The position numbers and the translations under genes were made by a program. A stretch of 64,000 bases of DNA, taken from contig DAIODP010000001.1 of the NCBI GenBank assembly GCA_036746695.1, forward strand, positions 1,612,001-1,676,000. The letters run 5' to 3'. This document shows, in pieces, positions 33,165 to 41,874 of the stretch (the first letter of the stretch is position 1; the number at the start of each line of letters is the position of its first letter). The notes below the pieces were generated by a model. That model had not been told where the DNA came from and made no database searches. It saw only the letters and a program-made list of their open reading frames with translations. Source of the DNA: UBA3006 sp036746695. Its GTDB lineage: Bacteria; Actinomycetota; Acidimicrobiia; Acidimicrobiales; Ilumatobacteraceae.

Positions 33165-34739
33165 ATGGCCAGGATGATTCCAGCAAAAGCTGCTCACGAC
33201 TCCAGCAGTGCAGAAAATTGGATGTTTAAAAAGTTAGAAAAGTTATCCGATCAGTATTGCGTGCTTCATTCACTCGGTTCTATGCGTCACGACCATAAGA
33301 ATTGGTCAGAGATAGATTTCACAGTTGTTGGCCCAGCAGGAATATTTCTCATTGAGGTCAAGGGGGGTGCTGTAGGCCGAAAAAATGGAGCTTGGGAGGT
33401 TCAACGAGGCGACGGGAAAATAGAAAGCCTTGGCCGGGGTCCATTTTCTCAAGTAGGCGGCGCGGAGGCGGCAACAAGAAAGTTTCTTCAGAATCGATTC
33501 ATCTGGATCAAAGAGATAGTCATGGGGTACTGGGTCGTCACACCTGACTGTGTTCTCAATGTTGATGATTTAGGTGTTGACTCTAGGGCTCTTTACGACT
33601 CCAAAAATTTGAAAATCTCAGCTGAGGGTCTCGTTCAAAACATGCGTCAATATTGGATGCACCGGAATCGCAAGGATGGGGTGCTTAACTCTAACCAAAT
33701 TGACAAAATAGTCAATAGTCTTTGCTCCGATGTGCCGATGCTCAAAAGCTTAAGACGTGAAATAGATCAGATATCAAAGCTCATATATTCGGCGACGATA
33801 GAACAAGAAAAAGTTCTGGTAGCAGCGAAAAGCAACGCAAGGCTATTGATCAAGGGGCCGGCGGGTTCGGGCAAATCAACATTGGCCATCCATGAAATTG
33901 ATCGCCAGTTAGTGATCGACAAATCAATCCTGTATTCGTGTAGTTCAAAGGCTATGTCTCAACGTATAGCCAAAACATATCTTGGTGAAAGCCGAGTGAA
34001 AGTTCTGACCACTGAACAACTTCTAGAGAAACCTCAGTACTATGACAAGAAGTGGGATGTACTAATCATTGACGAAGCCCAGGACCTTCAAATGGGTCCA
34101 CTCTTTTCAGTTTATGACAACCTGCTTCAGGGTGGGGTCGCAAACGGTACTTGGCGAATGTTTCTTGACCCATTTCAATCAGTTATGTATGACGGAGAGT
34201 CTCTTGAATCCCAATTCTCAATTTCTGGGAATCCATTCAGATTGGAGCTAATAGATAATGTACGTACGACAACTCAAATAGCGGCAACTGCTAGTGCGCT
34301 TGGGTACGTTAATCAGATGAATGGCGGAATAAACGGTCCAGATGTTTTTCTCGACTACGGTGAGCAGGCCGAGATTTCAGTCAAAGTTCGCAAGAGGATT
34401 GATCTATTGGTTGCATTAGGCCTTAATAGAAGCGAGATACTTCTTTTGAGCTTATATCACCATGATTTTTCGAATGATTCACAGCTTCGCGACATAGTTT
34501 CCCCGCTTGGAAGCGAGCCGAGAGAGGACTTGGTTCGATACTCAACAGTTGCTGATGCAAAGGGCCTTGAATCGGTCGCGGTGATCTTATTTGGATTTAG
34601 CGAATTTGAAAGCTTCTTTGCGCGGCAGCAGGCTTACATTGGAGCTACGAGAGCTAGTACTTATCTCTCAGTAATTTTAGACAAGAATGTGGAACCTGAC
34701 GTCATCTCCGCGTATGTCGAGTTGGCTTCAAGACATTAA
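33165..34739 (+). CDS. NERD nuclease / SF1 helicase fusion, end of operon
   Basis: A 524-aa protein starting six bases after the DrmB-like stop. Residues 15-120 are a NERD domain: WSEIDFTVVGPAGIFLIEVKGG gives the D...E-x-K core of a PD-(D/E)XK nuclease. The helicase part has LIKGPAGSGKSTLAIH (I, near 228), DVLIIDEAQDLQMG (II), MFLDPFQSVMYD (III), ELIDNVRTTTQIA (IV), TVADAKGLESVAVILFG (V) and QAYIGATRASTYLS (VI). It is the only clear nuclease in the rightward operon and may take the place of the PLD-type DrmC nuclease of classical DISARM. It shares architecture, but little close sequence, with the 539-aa protein at 13377. Confidence 0.85.
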   Translation: MARMIPAKAAHDSSSAENWMFKKLEKLSDQYCVLHSLGSMRHDHKNWSEIDFTVVGPAGIFLIEVKGGAVGRKNGAWEVQRGDGKIESLGRGPFSQVGGAEAATRKFLQNRFIWIKEIVMGYWVVTPDCVLNVDDLGVDSRALYDSKNLKISAEGLVQNMRQYWMHRNRKDGVLNSNQIDKIVNSLCSDVPMLKSLRREIDQISKLIYSATIEQEKVLVAAKSNARLLIKGPAGSGKSTLAIHEIDRQLVIDKSILYSCSSKAMSQRIAKTYLGESRVKVLTTEQLLEKPQYYDKKWDVLIIDEAQDLQMGPLFSVYDNLLQGGVANGTWRMFLDPFQSVMYDGESLESQFSISGNPFRLELIDNVRTTTQIAATASALGYVNQMNGGINGPDVFLDYGEQAEISVKVRKRIDLLVALGLNRSEILLLSLYHHDFSNDSQLRDIVSPLGSEPREDLVRYSTVADAKGLESVAVILFGFSEFESFFARQQAYIGATRASTYLSVILDKNVEPDVISAYVELASRH

Positions 34740-34871
34740 GGCGAATGTAGTATGGGTTGGAATTTTGCTCAGGTTGGAATTAGACCGCTGACAAAGTCGG
34801 AGCTGTATGGGTTTCGTGTTTTTTCAGTTCGGAAGATCGGTTCGCATCCCTTAAAGGTTCTGCAAACTTAA

Positions 34872-34900
34872 AGTAGTTTGATCTGGATAATCAAACTGCT
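34872..34900. terminator. Bidirectional terminator hairpin between convergent operons
   Basis: AGTAGTTTGAT (34872-34882) pairs with ATCAAACTGCT (34890-34900) with one G-T wobble and a seven-base loop, followed by ATTT. It lies between the end of the DISARM-related operon and the convergent HpaII-like gene, overlapping the latter's stop codon. Confidence 0.55.
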
Positions 34901-35981
34901 ATTTGTATCGAACTTGAAGATTCAATTTGAGGTGAGTTTCGGTTCCAACATTTGAAAGTTCTCCGAAATGATGCTTTCCCCGGGAAGCGGTTTCAAGGTA
35001 GGTGTGTTCAACGAGATAGTCACGAGTTTTATCCTTATCGTCAAGCCGGAAACAGTTAAGGTCGCCGTTCTTTTCAACCAGCAATAGTCCACCTGCAGCT
35101 GTTCTCTCACCGTTAAACGGTTCAGTAGCTACCATTCCATATGCCGAGGCCTCAAGAAAGTCTTTCATTTTGTGCAGATACCAAAATTGAGGGTTACTAA
35201 CTTGCAGTGGATTAAACGTGCACAAATAGTCAACGGTTTTTCTTACCGATGTCGCCTTACCTATTCTCCTGCCATAGTAAGCCAGCAGTATTTCAGCTAT
35301 AAAGATTGGCATTTTTGAATCAAGAAGTTCTAAGTTGTCTTTAAATCTACGGTCCATGCTTTTGAGATTTATTGAATGTTGCGTTTCCAGAAGATTCGCA
35401 ACAGTGTCGCGTATTCCATGAACCAACTTTCCCTCGGAATTTCTTTTGTTGTATTCACTAATCTCAATTGGCGTTAGTTGTGGTTCAATTTTAAATGTAA
35501 AATTCGTTGGATCTGATGCGTTGAAGAGCGTTGGCTTTGAACCAAGGAGTGCCTTGATCGTGTAACCCTGCACTCCCGTTGTTCCGGTTAGAGGGTCAAT
35601 TACATCAATGAAAATATCCGATTTCAACCCTGAACCTTTTTTAAGTTGGAAGATACTCAGTATTTCTAATAATTCATTACCTTCCGTTAAGGGAAAATTT
35701 ATACCGCTACCTCGTTTTATTCCCTTTAGTAAATCGTGAATACGTTTGCAAATCTCTTCACGTGGAACCTGTTTAGACGAATGCTCGCAGACGATTGATT
35801 CACCTTCAATCAAATACGATTCAGCGTTGGACTCTGTTCCGCGTTTAATTCTTGTAACAGTTAGAGACTTTGCTGTAGAGATGTCACCATGTACTCGTAC
35901 TTTGAGATTTTGTTCGCAAAGAACTTTTGCAAGTACATACAGCTCTGCCCATTCGCCTCGGTTGTAGGAAGGTGGGAACAT
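34899..35981 (-). CDS. HpaII-family type II restriction endonuclease
   Basis: A 360-aa protein whose start, NRGEWAELYVLAKVL, matches the KGNKGEWSELY-type opening of HpaII-family endonucleases. Later regions such as KKGSGLKSDIFIDVIDPLTG and VQGYTIKALLGSKPTLFNAS carry the spaced Asp and Q-G-Y-x-I-K elements expected of the catalytic core. HpaII cuts CCGG between the two cytosines. It follows the cytosine methyltransferase gene on the same strand with an 87-base gap, a normal restriction-modification pair. Site specificity is inferred from family membership and the HpaII-like methyltransferase, not proven. Confidence 0.8.
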   Translation of the reverse strand: MFPPSYNRGEWAELYVLAKVLCEQNLKVRVHGDISTAKSLTVTRIKRGTESNAESYLIEGESIVCEHSSKQVPREEICKRIHDLLKGIKRGSGINFPLTEGNELLEILSIFQLKKGSGLKSDIFIDVIDPLTGTTGVQGYTIKALLGSKPTLFNASDPTNFTFKIEPQLTPIEISEYNKRNSEGKLVHGIRDTVANLLETQHSINLKSMDRRFKDNLELLDSKMPIFIAEILLAYYGRRIGKATSVRKTVDYLCTFNPLQVSNPQFWYLHKMKDFLEASAYGMVATEPFNGERTAAGGLLLVEKNGDLNCFRLDDKDKTRDYLVEHTYLETASRGKHHFGELSNVGTETHLKLNLQVRYK

Positions 35982-36068
35982 CCAACAAATCTACAGGCAT
36001 TAATCAAGGGTGTATCTGCAGTGATTCTTTCCCTGCAAAGTTTCGGAATTCCCAGCTTGAATAATCTA

Positions 36069-37307
36069 TTAAATCGCTAGAGCCTTGAGTATTTTTCTGG
36101 CCGTTGCATTTACGGCTGGCACAGCAACTGAGTTGCCGAATTGTTTATAGGCCTGCGCATCCGAAACTGGGATTATGAAGCGGTCCGGGAAACCCTGTAG
36201 TCGAGCCCATTCCCGTGGTGTCATTTTGCGAATACCTTCACGATTAACAGGTCCTTTAATGTTCGTTGTTGGAGTGAACTCTTTTAATCGATGATCAACC
36301 AGTAAGTTTCTTTCACGTCCCATGCCGCCTACAACTATTGCATTTGCAATTGCGTCATCGGAGAGCACTTCGTATCCAAACCCGTTCCCTTTGTCGCTGT
36401 GACGCTGACGATGAGCCTTGAGGGTTGCGAGGTACTGTGCTGATAGGTAGTACTTCACTGGCACAACATTCTTTTCTTTGATATCTGCAATTTTTTTTCT
36501 AGTTTTGGTGGGTTTTGGATAGGAGAATCGATTGAACGCCGCCTTGCTCTTGAACCCCACGATGAAAATACGTTCACGGTGTTGAGGTACGCCAAAATCT
36601 TGAGCGTTCATCACGCGTGGATCGGGAACAAAATAACCAAGGTCCTCTCGGAGTGTGCGAAGAATGACTTCTAAAGTTCGACCTTTATCGTGCCCTACGA
36701 GTCCTTTGACATTTTCAAGTAAAAATGCTTCTGGTTTCCTTGACTTAATTATTCTCGCTACATCAAAAAACAGAGTGCCCCGAGTGTCTTCAAAGCCGCC
36801 CTTAAATCCAGCAATTGAAAAGGCTTGGCAGGGGAAGCCTGCGACCAAAATATTGTGTTTTGGAATTTCTTCCTCGTTGAGTTTCGTGATGTCGCCATAA
36901 GGAACTTCACCAAAATTGGTTCTGTAGGTGGTTTTTGCTTGTTCATCCCATTCGGAGCTGAAAACACATTGACCATCAAGTGTTTGGAACGCAAGTCGCA
37001 TGCCACCTATTCCTGCAAATAGATCAATAAAGGTGAACTTTGGATCTGTTGTCGGAGGGAAGGGAACATCCCAAACTATTTCCTTGTTGTTGATAAATTT
37101 GAAGGTCTCTGCGGGAAGGATGGATTTCACGCGCTGTGAAAAAATCTTCTTTGCTTTGGTTTCACGATTTTGTAGAAAATGGAAAATATCTGCGAGATGA
37201 TCCGTCGGGAGAAGCCGAAAAGTATCAAGCAATGTCGAAAATTTGAGCTTGCCTCTATAGGTTTTGATTTGGGAAGCGGCAATTGGCACGTGTTCTAAAC
37301 TAGTCAT
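36069..37307 (-). CDS. M.HpaII-like DNA (cytosine-5) methyltransferase
   Basis: A 412-aa enzyme from ATG 37307 (the frame is open to 37409). The first 90 residues are a family-specific extension. Then FIDLFAGIGGMRLAF (I), FSSEWDEQAKTTYRTNFGE (II), LVAGFPCQAFSIAG (IV), FLLENVKGL (VI), QHRERIFIVGF (VIII), and IVVGGMGRERNLLVDHRL with TPTTNIKGPVNREGIRKM (target recognition and IX), ending YKQFGNSVAVPAVNA (X). The target-recognition stretch closely resembles M.HpaII as I remember it, so methylation of the inner cytosine of CCGG is predicted. The pair with the HpaII-like endonuclease is complete. No controller protein gene is seen. Confidence 0.92.
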   Translation of the reverse strand: MTSLEHVPIAASQIKTYRGKLKFSTLLDTFRLLPTDHLADIFHFLQNRETKAKKIFSQRVKSILPAETFKFINNKEIVWDVPFPPTTDPKFTFIDLFAGIGGMRLAFQTLDGQCVFSSEWDEQAKTTYRTNFGEVPYGDITKLNEEEIPKHNILVAGFPCQAFSIAGFKGGFEDTRGTLFFDVARIIKSRKPEAFLLENVKGLVGHDKGRTLEVILRTLREDLGYFVPDPRVMNAQDFGVPQHRERIFIVGFKSKAAFNRFSYPKPTKTRKKIADIKEKNVVPVKYYLSAQYLATLKAHRQRHSDKGNGFGYEVLSDDAIANAIVVGGMGRERNLLVDHRLKEFTPTTNIKGPVNREGIRKMTPREWARLQGFPDRFIIPVSDAQAYKQFGNSVAVPAVNATARKILKALAI

Positions 37308-37436
37308 GGGGTGCAATGAAGTTAGTCCATTTCGACGAGGGCAGGCGTCGCCTGTGTAAGTGATTGTTGAAACCTTTGTAAATGAAAAGTACTGGTTTAT
37401 CGGCCTCACAGGAGCGAATAGGGCTGATGCGGGGTT

Positions 37437-37798
37437 GTTTGGCAGACAATTACTGAAGTCGGCTTAGTGGTCGTGAATTCGGTGGACTGCCTCGCCCAGA
37501 TCAGGGGCTTCTACTCGGGGGTGTGGGCTCAAGATCTAGGTTGTTGATCTGAACCTGCCCGATGGTGTTTTTGTCCGATTGGCGGTGCCTTTGGGGCTGT
37601 TGAAGACATGTCTGGAGACACGGCTTTCCTCGCCGTAGCCGGACCAGAGGAAGCGTCAGTAATCGTCTTGGTTGAACTAGCTGACGAAGAAGATTTGGTG
37701 GAGCTTGATTGTTTCGGTGTTTGTTTCTATTTCGTGCCGATGCTTGAAGTAATCGGCCATGTTGTAGCCCCTAAAAAAAGGGGAGCATGCCCATTCGA
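37437..37798 (-). pseudogene. pckG: Decayed copy of the pckG 3' end
   Basis: About 360 bases match, with many substitutions and small gaps, the last ~390 bases of the intact pckG (43241-43631), in the same orientation. Clear anchors are ATCGGCCATGTTGTAGCC against GTCGGCCATGTTGTAGCC, GACGAAGAAGATTTGG in both, and GAGACACGGCT against GAGGACACGGCT. Translated on the minus strand it keeps GYNMADYFKH and IFFV of PckG but has in-frame stops and a frame change near its 5' end. The rest of the gene is missing. A 94-codon plus-strand frame over this stretch is its antisense shadow. It marks an earlier junction at the pckG 3' end. Confidence 0.82.
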
Positions 37799-37892
37799 TA
37801 GCTTGCTTGATTTGATTTCGGCCCAATCTGGAACAACTGTGTTGCAACCTGCGTGTAGTGTGTGGTCAACATCAAGAGTGACTCAGCAATGA

Positions 37893-38013
37893 GTACAGCA
37901 ACCGAGCCAGCCAGGCCGCGGTGCTTCCCGCCAGGGGATGTGATGCACGAAAGTGCATAAAACTTCTGGCCTTCCTGATGGATTGAACATTCATCAACAT
38001 CAAGGAGGAAAAA
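37893..38013 (+). promoter_or_regulatory. Structured leader of the 112-aa gene
   Basis: ATGCAC (37943-37948) and GTGCAT (37953-37958) form a perfect six-pair hairpin closed by a GAAA tetraloop, the most stable GNRA type. CAGG and CCTG segments around it could close an outer stem, and TGATG with CATCA forms another small stem just before the very strong ribosome site AAGGAGG (38002-38008). A regulatory leader or part of a small RNA is possible. Confidence 0.3.
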
Positions 38014-38352
38014 ATGGAATCAAGACTGCCATACGAAGTGTTGGTAGAACTTCACTCGGGTGGAACTCTTCACCTAGCACTATCGGACCAGGACAAGATC
38101 TTGATGATTAGATCATTTGTGCTTTCTCTCCCACTGCAAGACCAAATCGTTCAGGACTTTTTGGTACTACTCGATGACTACGAGCAGAAATCAAAGCCGA
38201 TTGACATCTGGAAACTCAAACTTGACGGTGCTAAAGCTGCCCCCTGTGAGGTGTGCGGAGGAGAAACACGGTTTGGCGGAAAAGGTGAATTCTCGCTTTG
38301 TCACGAGCACAACAATTGGCGTACTTATCTCAAGCTAAGGCGTGCGGAATGA
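38014..38352 (+). CDS. Small protein with C-terminal zinc knuckle
   Basis: A 112-aa protein preceded by AAGGAGG five bases upstream of ATG. Residues 1-70 look helical (QDKILMIRSFVLSLPLQDQI, FLVLLDDYEQKS). The C-terminus, PCEVCGGETRFGGKGEFSLCHEH, has CxxC plus C-H-x-H, a likely zinc site. Family unknown. It lies directly between the pckG remnant and a helicase-nuclease gene and may be an accessory or regulator of that gene, though 235 bases separate them. Confidence 0.6.
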   Translation: MESRLPYEVLVELHSGGTLHLALSDQDKILMIRSFVLSLPLQDQIVQDFLVLLDDYEQKSKPIDIWKLKLDGAKAAPCEVCGGETRFGGKGEFSLCHEHNNWRTYLKLRRAE

Positions 38353-38587
38353 GCTAGGCCAGGCATTATCGCCAGTATCGGATTGCCACGCTCAAGTATC
38401 GTCATTTTCGCTGCAATTCATAGACGGTAACAGTATGTGCAAATCCGTAACTGGATTCTGAAATCAACGAATTCCAGTCGGAATAGTCTTGAGTTTAATT
38501 AAACATCCCGAACTCAACATAAGTAGTCATAAACTTTGACAGAGCCAGTCGCTAGTTGGAATCGTCGAAAGCAAATGCGGAGAAAAC

Positions 38588-41428
38588 ATGCCCGTCAATC
38601 TCGGAGCTGAATCGGATGATGCTATTGATGCTCTCATTAACACGTGGAGCGTCTGGGAAAGTTATGAGACTTATTACCTTGATGAACTAATACCTACAAT
38701 TATCAACGAATACCCAAACAACGAGAAACTTACGCTTGTAGAAACCGCCCTAGTAGCAAAAATCAAAGGAGTGTTGACAAATGAGCAGTGGTTAAATCTG
38801 AGGGAATTAGTCAGTGCGAGGATCCAATACAAGCGAAATAAGATTGTTCGTGAAGAACAGCAAATTCGTGCTGAAAAAGAACAGCGCGAGAAGGACGAAG
38901 TGAGGCTGCTGGAGAAGGAGAGAGTAAAACTAGAAGAGTTGGAGTTGGAAGAGAGGAATAAAAGAAATCATCTTAAAGAATATACAGAATTCTGCAAAAA
39001 TCTAGATTCACAACTCAATGATCAATACATGGAGACATTAACGATTCTGCAAAATTTCGTAGATCAAAAAGTCGTTAAACAATCCGAAGTTGATGCGCTT
39101 GTGTCAAGATTTGTTCAAAATTGGTCACGAGCAAACCTGAGCATTTCACTCGATAAGCAGCAAGCACTAGCTGTCGGTGAAATAGGCGGGGATATCCGAT
39201 TGACCGCAAGGGCAGGAAGTGGGAAGACTACAACTCTTGTTACTCGAGCAGTATTTCTCATTCAACATTGCAGATTTGAACCCAAATCAATTTTGCTTCT
39301 TGCATTTAACAGAAAAGCTGCTGAAGAAATGCAAAAACGAATCAAGGAATATCTTGGCGATCAAAGTCCATATGTCATGACTTTTCACGCGCTTGCCTAT
39401 GCACTGGTGCATCCAACAGAGGAAATCATGATGGATGTTGGAAACTCAAAGACATTAAGCCGCTTCGTTTCGGAGATTGTTGATCAAAAGATTCGACATC
39501 CAGTTATGTTTATGCGAATTCGCTCATTCATGCTGCGGTATTTTCGAGATGAGTGGAATGCGAGAATTGAAGCTGGGTACAACCTTGAAAAAGACGAATT
39601 TTTGAAAATGAAACGAAACCAACCATCGGAAACACTGAATGGGGAATACGTAAAGTCATTTGGCGAACGCTTAATTGCTAATACTCTCTTTGAAAATAAC
39701 ATTGAATACCGGTATGAGATGAATTTTTTCTTGAATGGCAAGCCCTATCATCCAGATTTTACAATTAGTTTTCCTAACGGGGGTGGGATCATTCTCGAAT
39801 ATTTTGGTATGTCTGGAGACAAAGATTATGACAAAACTTCTGAAGATAAGCGGAAGTATTGGAAGCGCCAGGCCAAATGGAAACTAATTGAGAGAAACCA
39901 ATTTGATATTCATCAAGGCGACAACGAGTCTTTTTGTTCTGGATTAGTGGATGAACTCAAAACTTTAGGAGTCAGAACGAGAAAGTTATCAGATGATGAA
40001 ATTTGGAGCCGAATAAGCAAGAGAGCAATAACCCACTTTGACGAACTATCTAAGTCCTTTGTTGCTCAAGCGAGGAAGGCACAACTCTCTGGTGATGGGC
40101 TGACGGAACTGATTAGTAGGCACCAAACTGATTCTGATGTGGAAGAGAAATTTCTAACGATACAGAAATCTATTTTTTCATCATACTTGAGTGAGCTTGA
40201 GAAAAATCACGTTGACGATTTTGACGGGTTGATGCAAAAGTCAATTGGCTTAGTAAACAGCGGATCAACTATTTTTTCGCGTATTAAGGAAACACAAGTT
40301 GGTGACTTATCTGATCTTCGATTTATCATGATCGATGAATTCCAGGATATTTCTCCAATGTTCTATGACCTAGTTAATGCTGCTAGACAGAAATCCGAAG
40401 ATCTTGAATTCTTCTGTGTGGGAGATAACTGGCAGGCAATTAATTCATTCGCTGGTTCGGATCTTGTCTATTTCGAACGATTTGAGAATTACTTCAGACA
40501 GATCAAGCAACTGGAGATATCAACTAATTATCGATCAGCAAAAACAGTCGTGAAACTAGGTAATTGCATAATGCAAGGCAAGGGATCTCATGCTCTGCCA
40601 CATCAAGATGAAAGTGGGTCAATCGCGATTTTTGATCTTCAAGATTTTCAAGTATCGGGAATTGAGAAGGAAGAACATGGCGGGGATGTGATTACACCGG
40701 CACTTTTAAGGATTTTAAGTACATTGTTGCAAAGAAATAGCAATAATAAAGTTGTATTACTGAGTCGAAGCAATTCGGTCCCTTATTTTGTTCGTTACAA
40801 AGAATCTACAGTTACGATAGATCAGGGTCTAGAGAAATTTCTCAAACATTTGAAGAGCTATTTGTCTATAGAAGATTCTTCAAGGGTGTCTATTTCTACA
40901 GCGCATGGATACAAAGGTCTTGAAAACGACGCAGTGATCATAATGGACGCTATTGAACGACGGTATCCACTTATTCATCCAGACTGGAGGTTCAATCAAG
41001 TGTTTGGAAGCAGTATGGAGAAGATCATTGAAGAAGAACGGCGTCTTTTTTACGTTGCAGCTACGCGATCAAAGGAATTGACTTACATTATTACGTCAAG
41101 CGATCAACCCAGTGATTTTCTATCTTGCTTGAGACATCTTCCTGAATTGGAACACATTTCGTTGTCTGAATTGCCATATAGTCCTGTTGGCAAAATAGAT
41201 CACCATGTAATTCGAGTGTTTAATTCGTACTCAATAAAAGAAGAGCTGAAAACCGACGGATATCGTTGGGATCCGACAACAAAATCCTGGTACAAGCAAG
41301 TTCCCAAAGCTGCGTTTTCAATAAAAGAAATCCAAATGAAAGATTGGAATAGCGGAAAATTCAATATCAAGGTTTACTCAGATAACTTTGAATTGTTTTG
41401 GGAGCAGATCGCGAGCAGTTCCACTTGA
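38588..41428 (+). CDS. UvrD-like helicase with inserted PD-(D/E)XK nuclease
   Basis: A 946-aa protein. The first 200 residues are highly charged coiled coil (EEQQIRAEKEQREKDEVRLL). Helicase motifs: LTARAGSGKTTTLVTRA (I, near 210), FIMIDEFQDISPMF (II, near 582), FCVGDNWQAINSFAG (III), ISTNYRSAKTVV (IV), STAHGYKGLENDAVIIMD (V) and LFYVAATRSKELTYI (VI). Between I and II lies a nuclease-like insert: YRYEMNFFLNGKPYHPDF and GGGIILEYFGMSGDKDY, the PD...E-x-Y/F pattern seen in a group of SF1 helicases. The last 60 residues (LKTDGYRWDPTTKSWYK) resemble DUF5710-type modules. GGAG precedes ATG. A defence or repair helicase-nuclease; its partner may be the restriction gene downstream. Confidence 0.83.
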   Translation: MPVNLGAESDDAIDALINTWSVWESYETYYLDELIPTIINEYPNNEKLTLVETALVAKIKGVLTNEQWLNLRELVSARIQYKRNKIVREEQQIRAEKEQREKDEVRLLEKERVKLEELELEERNKRNHLKEYTEFCKNLDSQLNDQYMETLTILQNFVDQKVVKQSEVDALVSRFVQNWSRANLSISLDKQQALAVGEIGGDIRLTARAGSGKTTTLVTRAVFLIQHCRFEPKSILLLAFNRKAAEEMQKRIKEYLGDQSPYVMTFHALAYALVHPTEEIMMDVGNSKTLSRFVSEIVDQKIRHPVMFMRIRSFMLRYFRDEWNARIEAGYNLEKDEFLKMKRNQPSETLNGEYVKSFGERLIANTLFENNIEYRYEMNFFLNGKPYHPDFTISFPNGGGIILEYFGMSGDKDYDKTSEDKRKYWKRQAKWKLIERNQFDIHQGDNESFCSGLVDELKTLGVRTRKLSDDEIWSRISKRAITHFDELSKSFVAQARKAQLSGDGLTELISRHQTDSDVEEKFLTIQKSIFSSYLSELEKNHVDDFDGLMQKSIGLVNSGSTIFSRIKETQVGDLSDLRFIMIDEFQDISPMFYDLVNAARQKSEDLEFFCVGDNWQAINSFAGSDLVYFERFENYFRQIKQLEISTNYRSAKTVVKLGNCIMQGKGSHALPHQDESGSIAIFDLQDFQVSGIEKEEHGGDVITPALLRILSTLLQRNSNNKVVLLSRSNSVPYFVRYKESTVTIDQGLEKFLKHLKSYLSIEDSSRVSISTAHGYKGLENDAVIIMDAIERRYPLIHPDWRFNQVFGSSMEKIIEEERRLFYVAATRSKELTYIITSSDQPSDFLSCLRHLPELEHISLSELPYSPVGKIDHHVIRVFNSYSIKEELKTDGYRWDPTTKSWYKQVPKAAFSIKEIQMKDWNSGKFNIKVYSDNFELFWEQIASSST

Positions 41429-41874
41429 TTAAAGTCGTTTTCGACAAAACTGTTTGGCCAATTGAACAACTTGATTTCATGGTCCCATAACAAGCGAGCC
41501 ATTGCTGCTCCGAAAGACGGATTCCTAAGCCAGAGTTTGTATGTTTAATTGAGGCGGGGGCGCCAAAGAAATAGAGGTGAATGCTTTAACTGACTTTGTT
41601 TGAAGCCTTGACGTATGCCCAACTTTTCACATCTGTTCTCAAGCATCCGTGTGTTGGTCATTTGTCACGACGGTGCGTTGAATAGACAATCCATCATGCT
41701 GACAGGGTGCCAGTTGGCTAGATACCGTGAGTTCTTTGTTTCTAGCACGCGATCCAACATCCGCAAGCCCTGATGGAACCAGAAAGCACCCGTTGGACCC
41801 CTAAATTAGAGGTATGCCACTTTCAAACTCTGGGTTTGTGGCTTGCTCTTGGGGTTGTGTGCAATCCTTGAGTG
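41429..41874. other. Intergenic 446 bp, no confident gene
   Basis: Base composition here is closer to the core genome than the flanking island genes. A short frame near 41772 has no family resemblance. The stretch could be the remnant of a lost gene. No strong promoter, terminator or repeat was found. Confidence 0.35.

Noticed and set aside
18636..34739. Complete BREX system
   Set aside because: Only a BrxD-like ATPase is present; no pglZ, brxC or pglX homologue was seen.
37608..37892. 94-codon plus-strand gene
   Set aside because: It is the antisense of the decayed pckG fragment; the protein has no independent features.
37940..37995. Hammerhead ribozyme (GAAA and CTGATG present)
   Set aside because: The core would need CTGATGA and GAAA in defined places; here the GAAA is a tetraloop and the core is CTGATGG.
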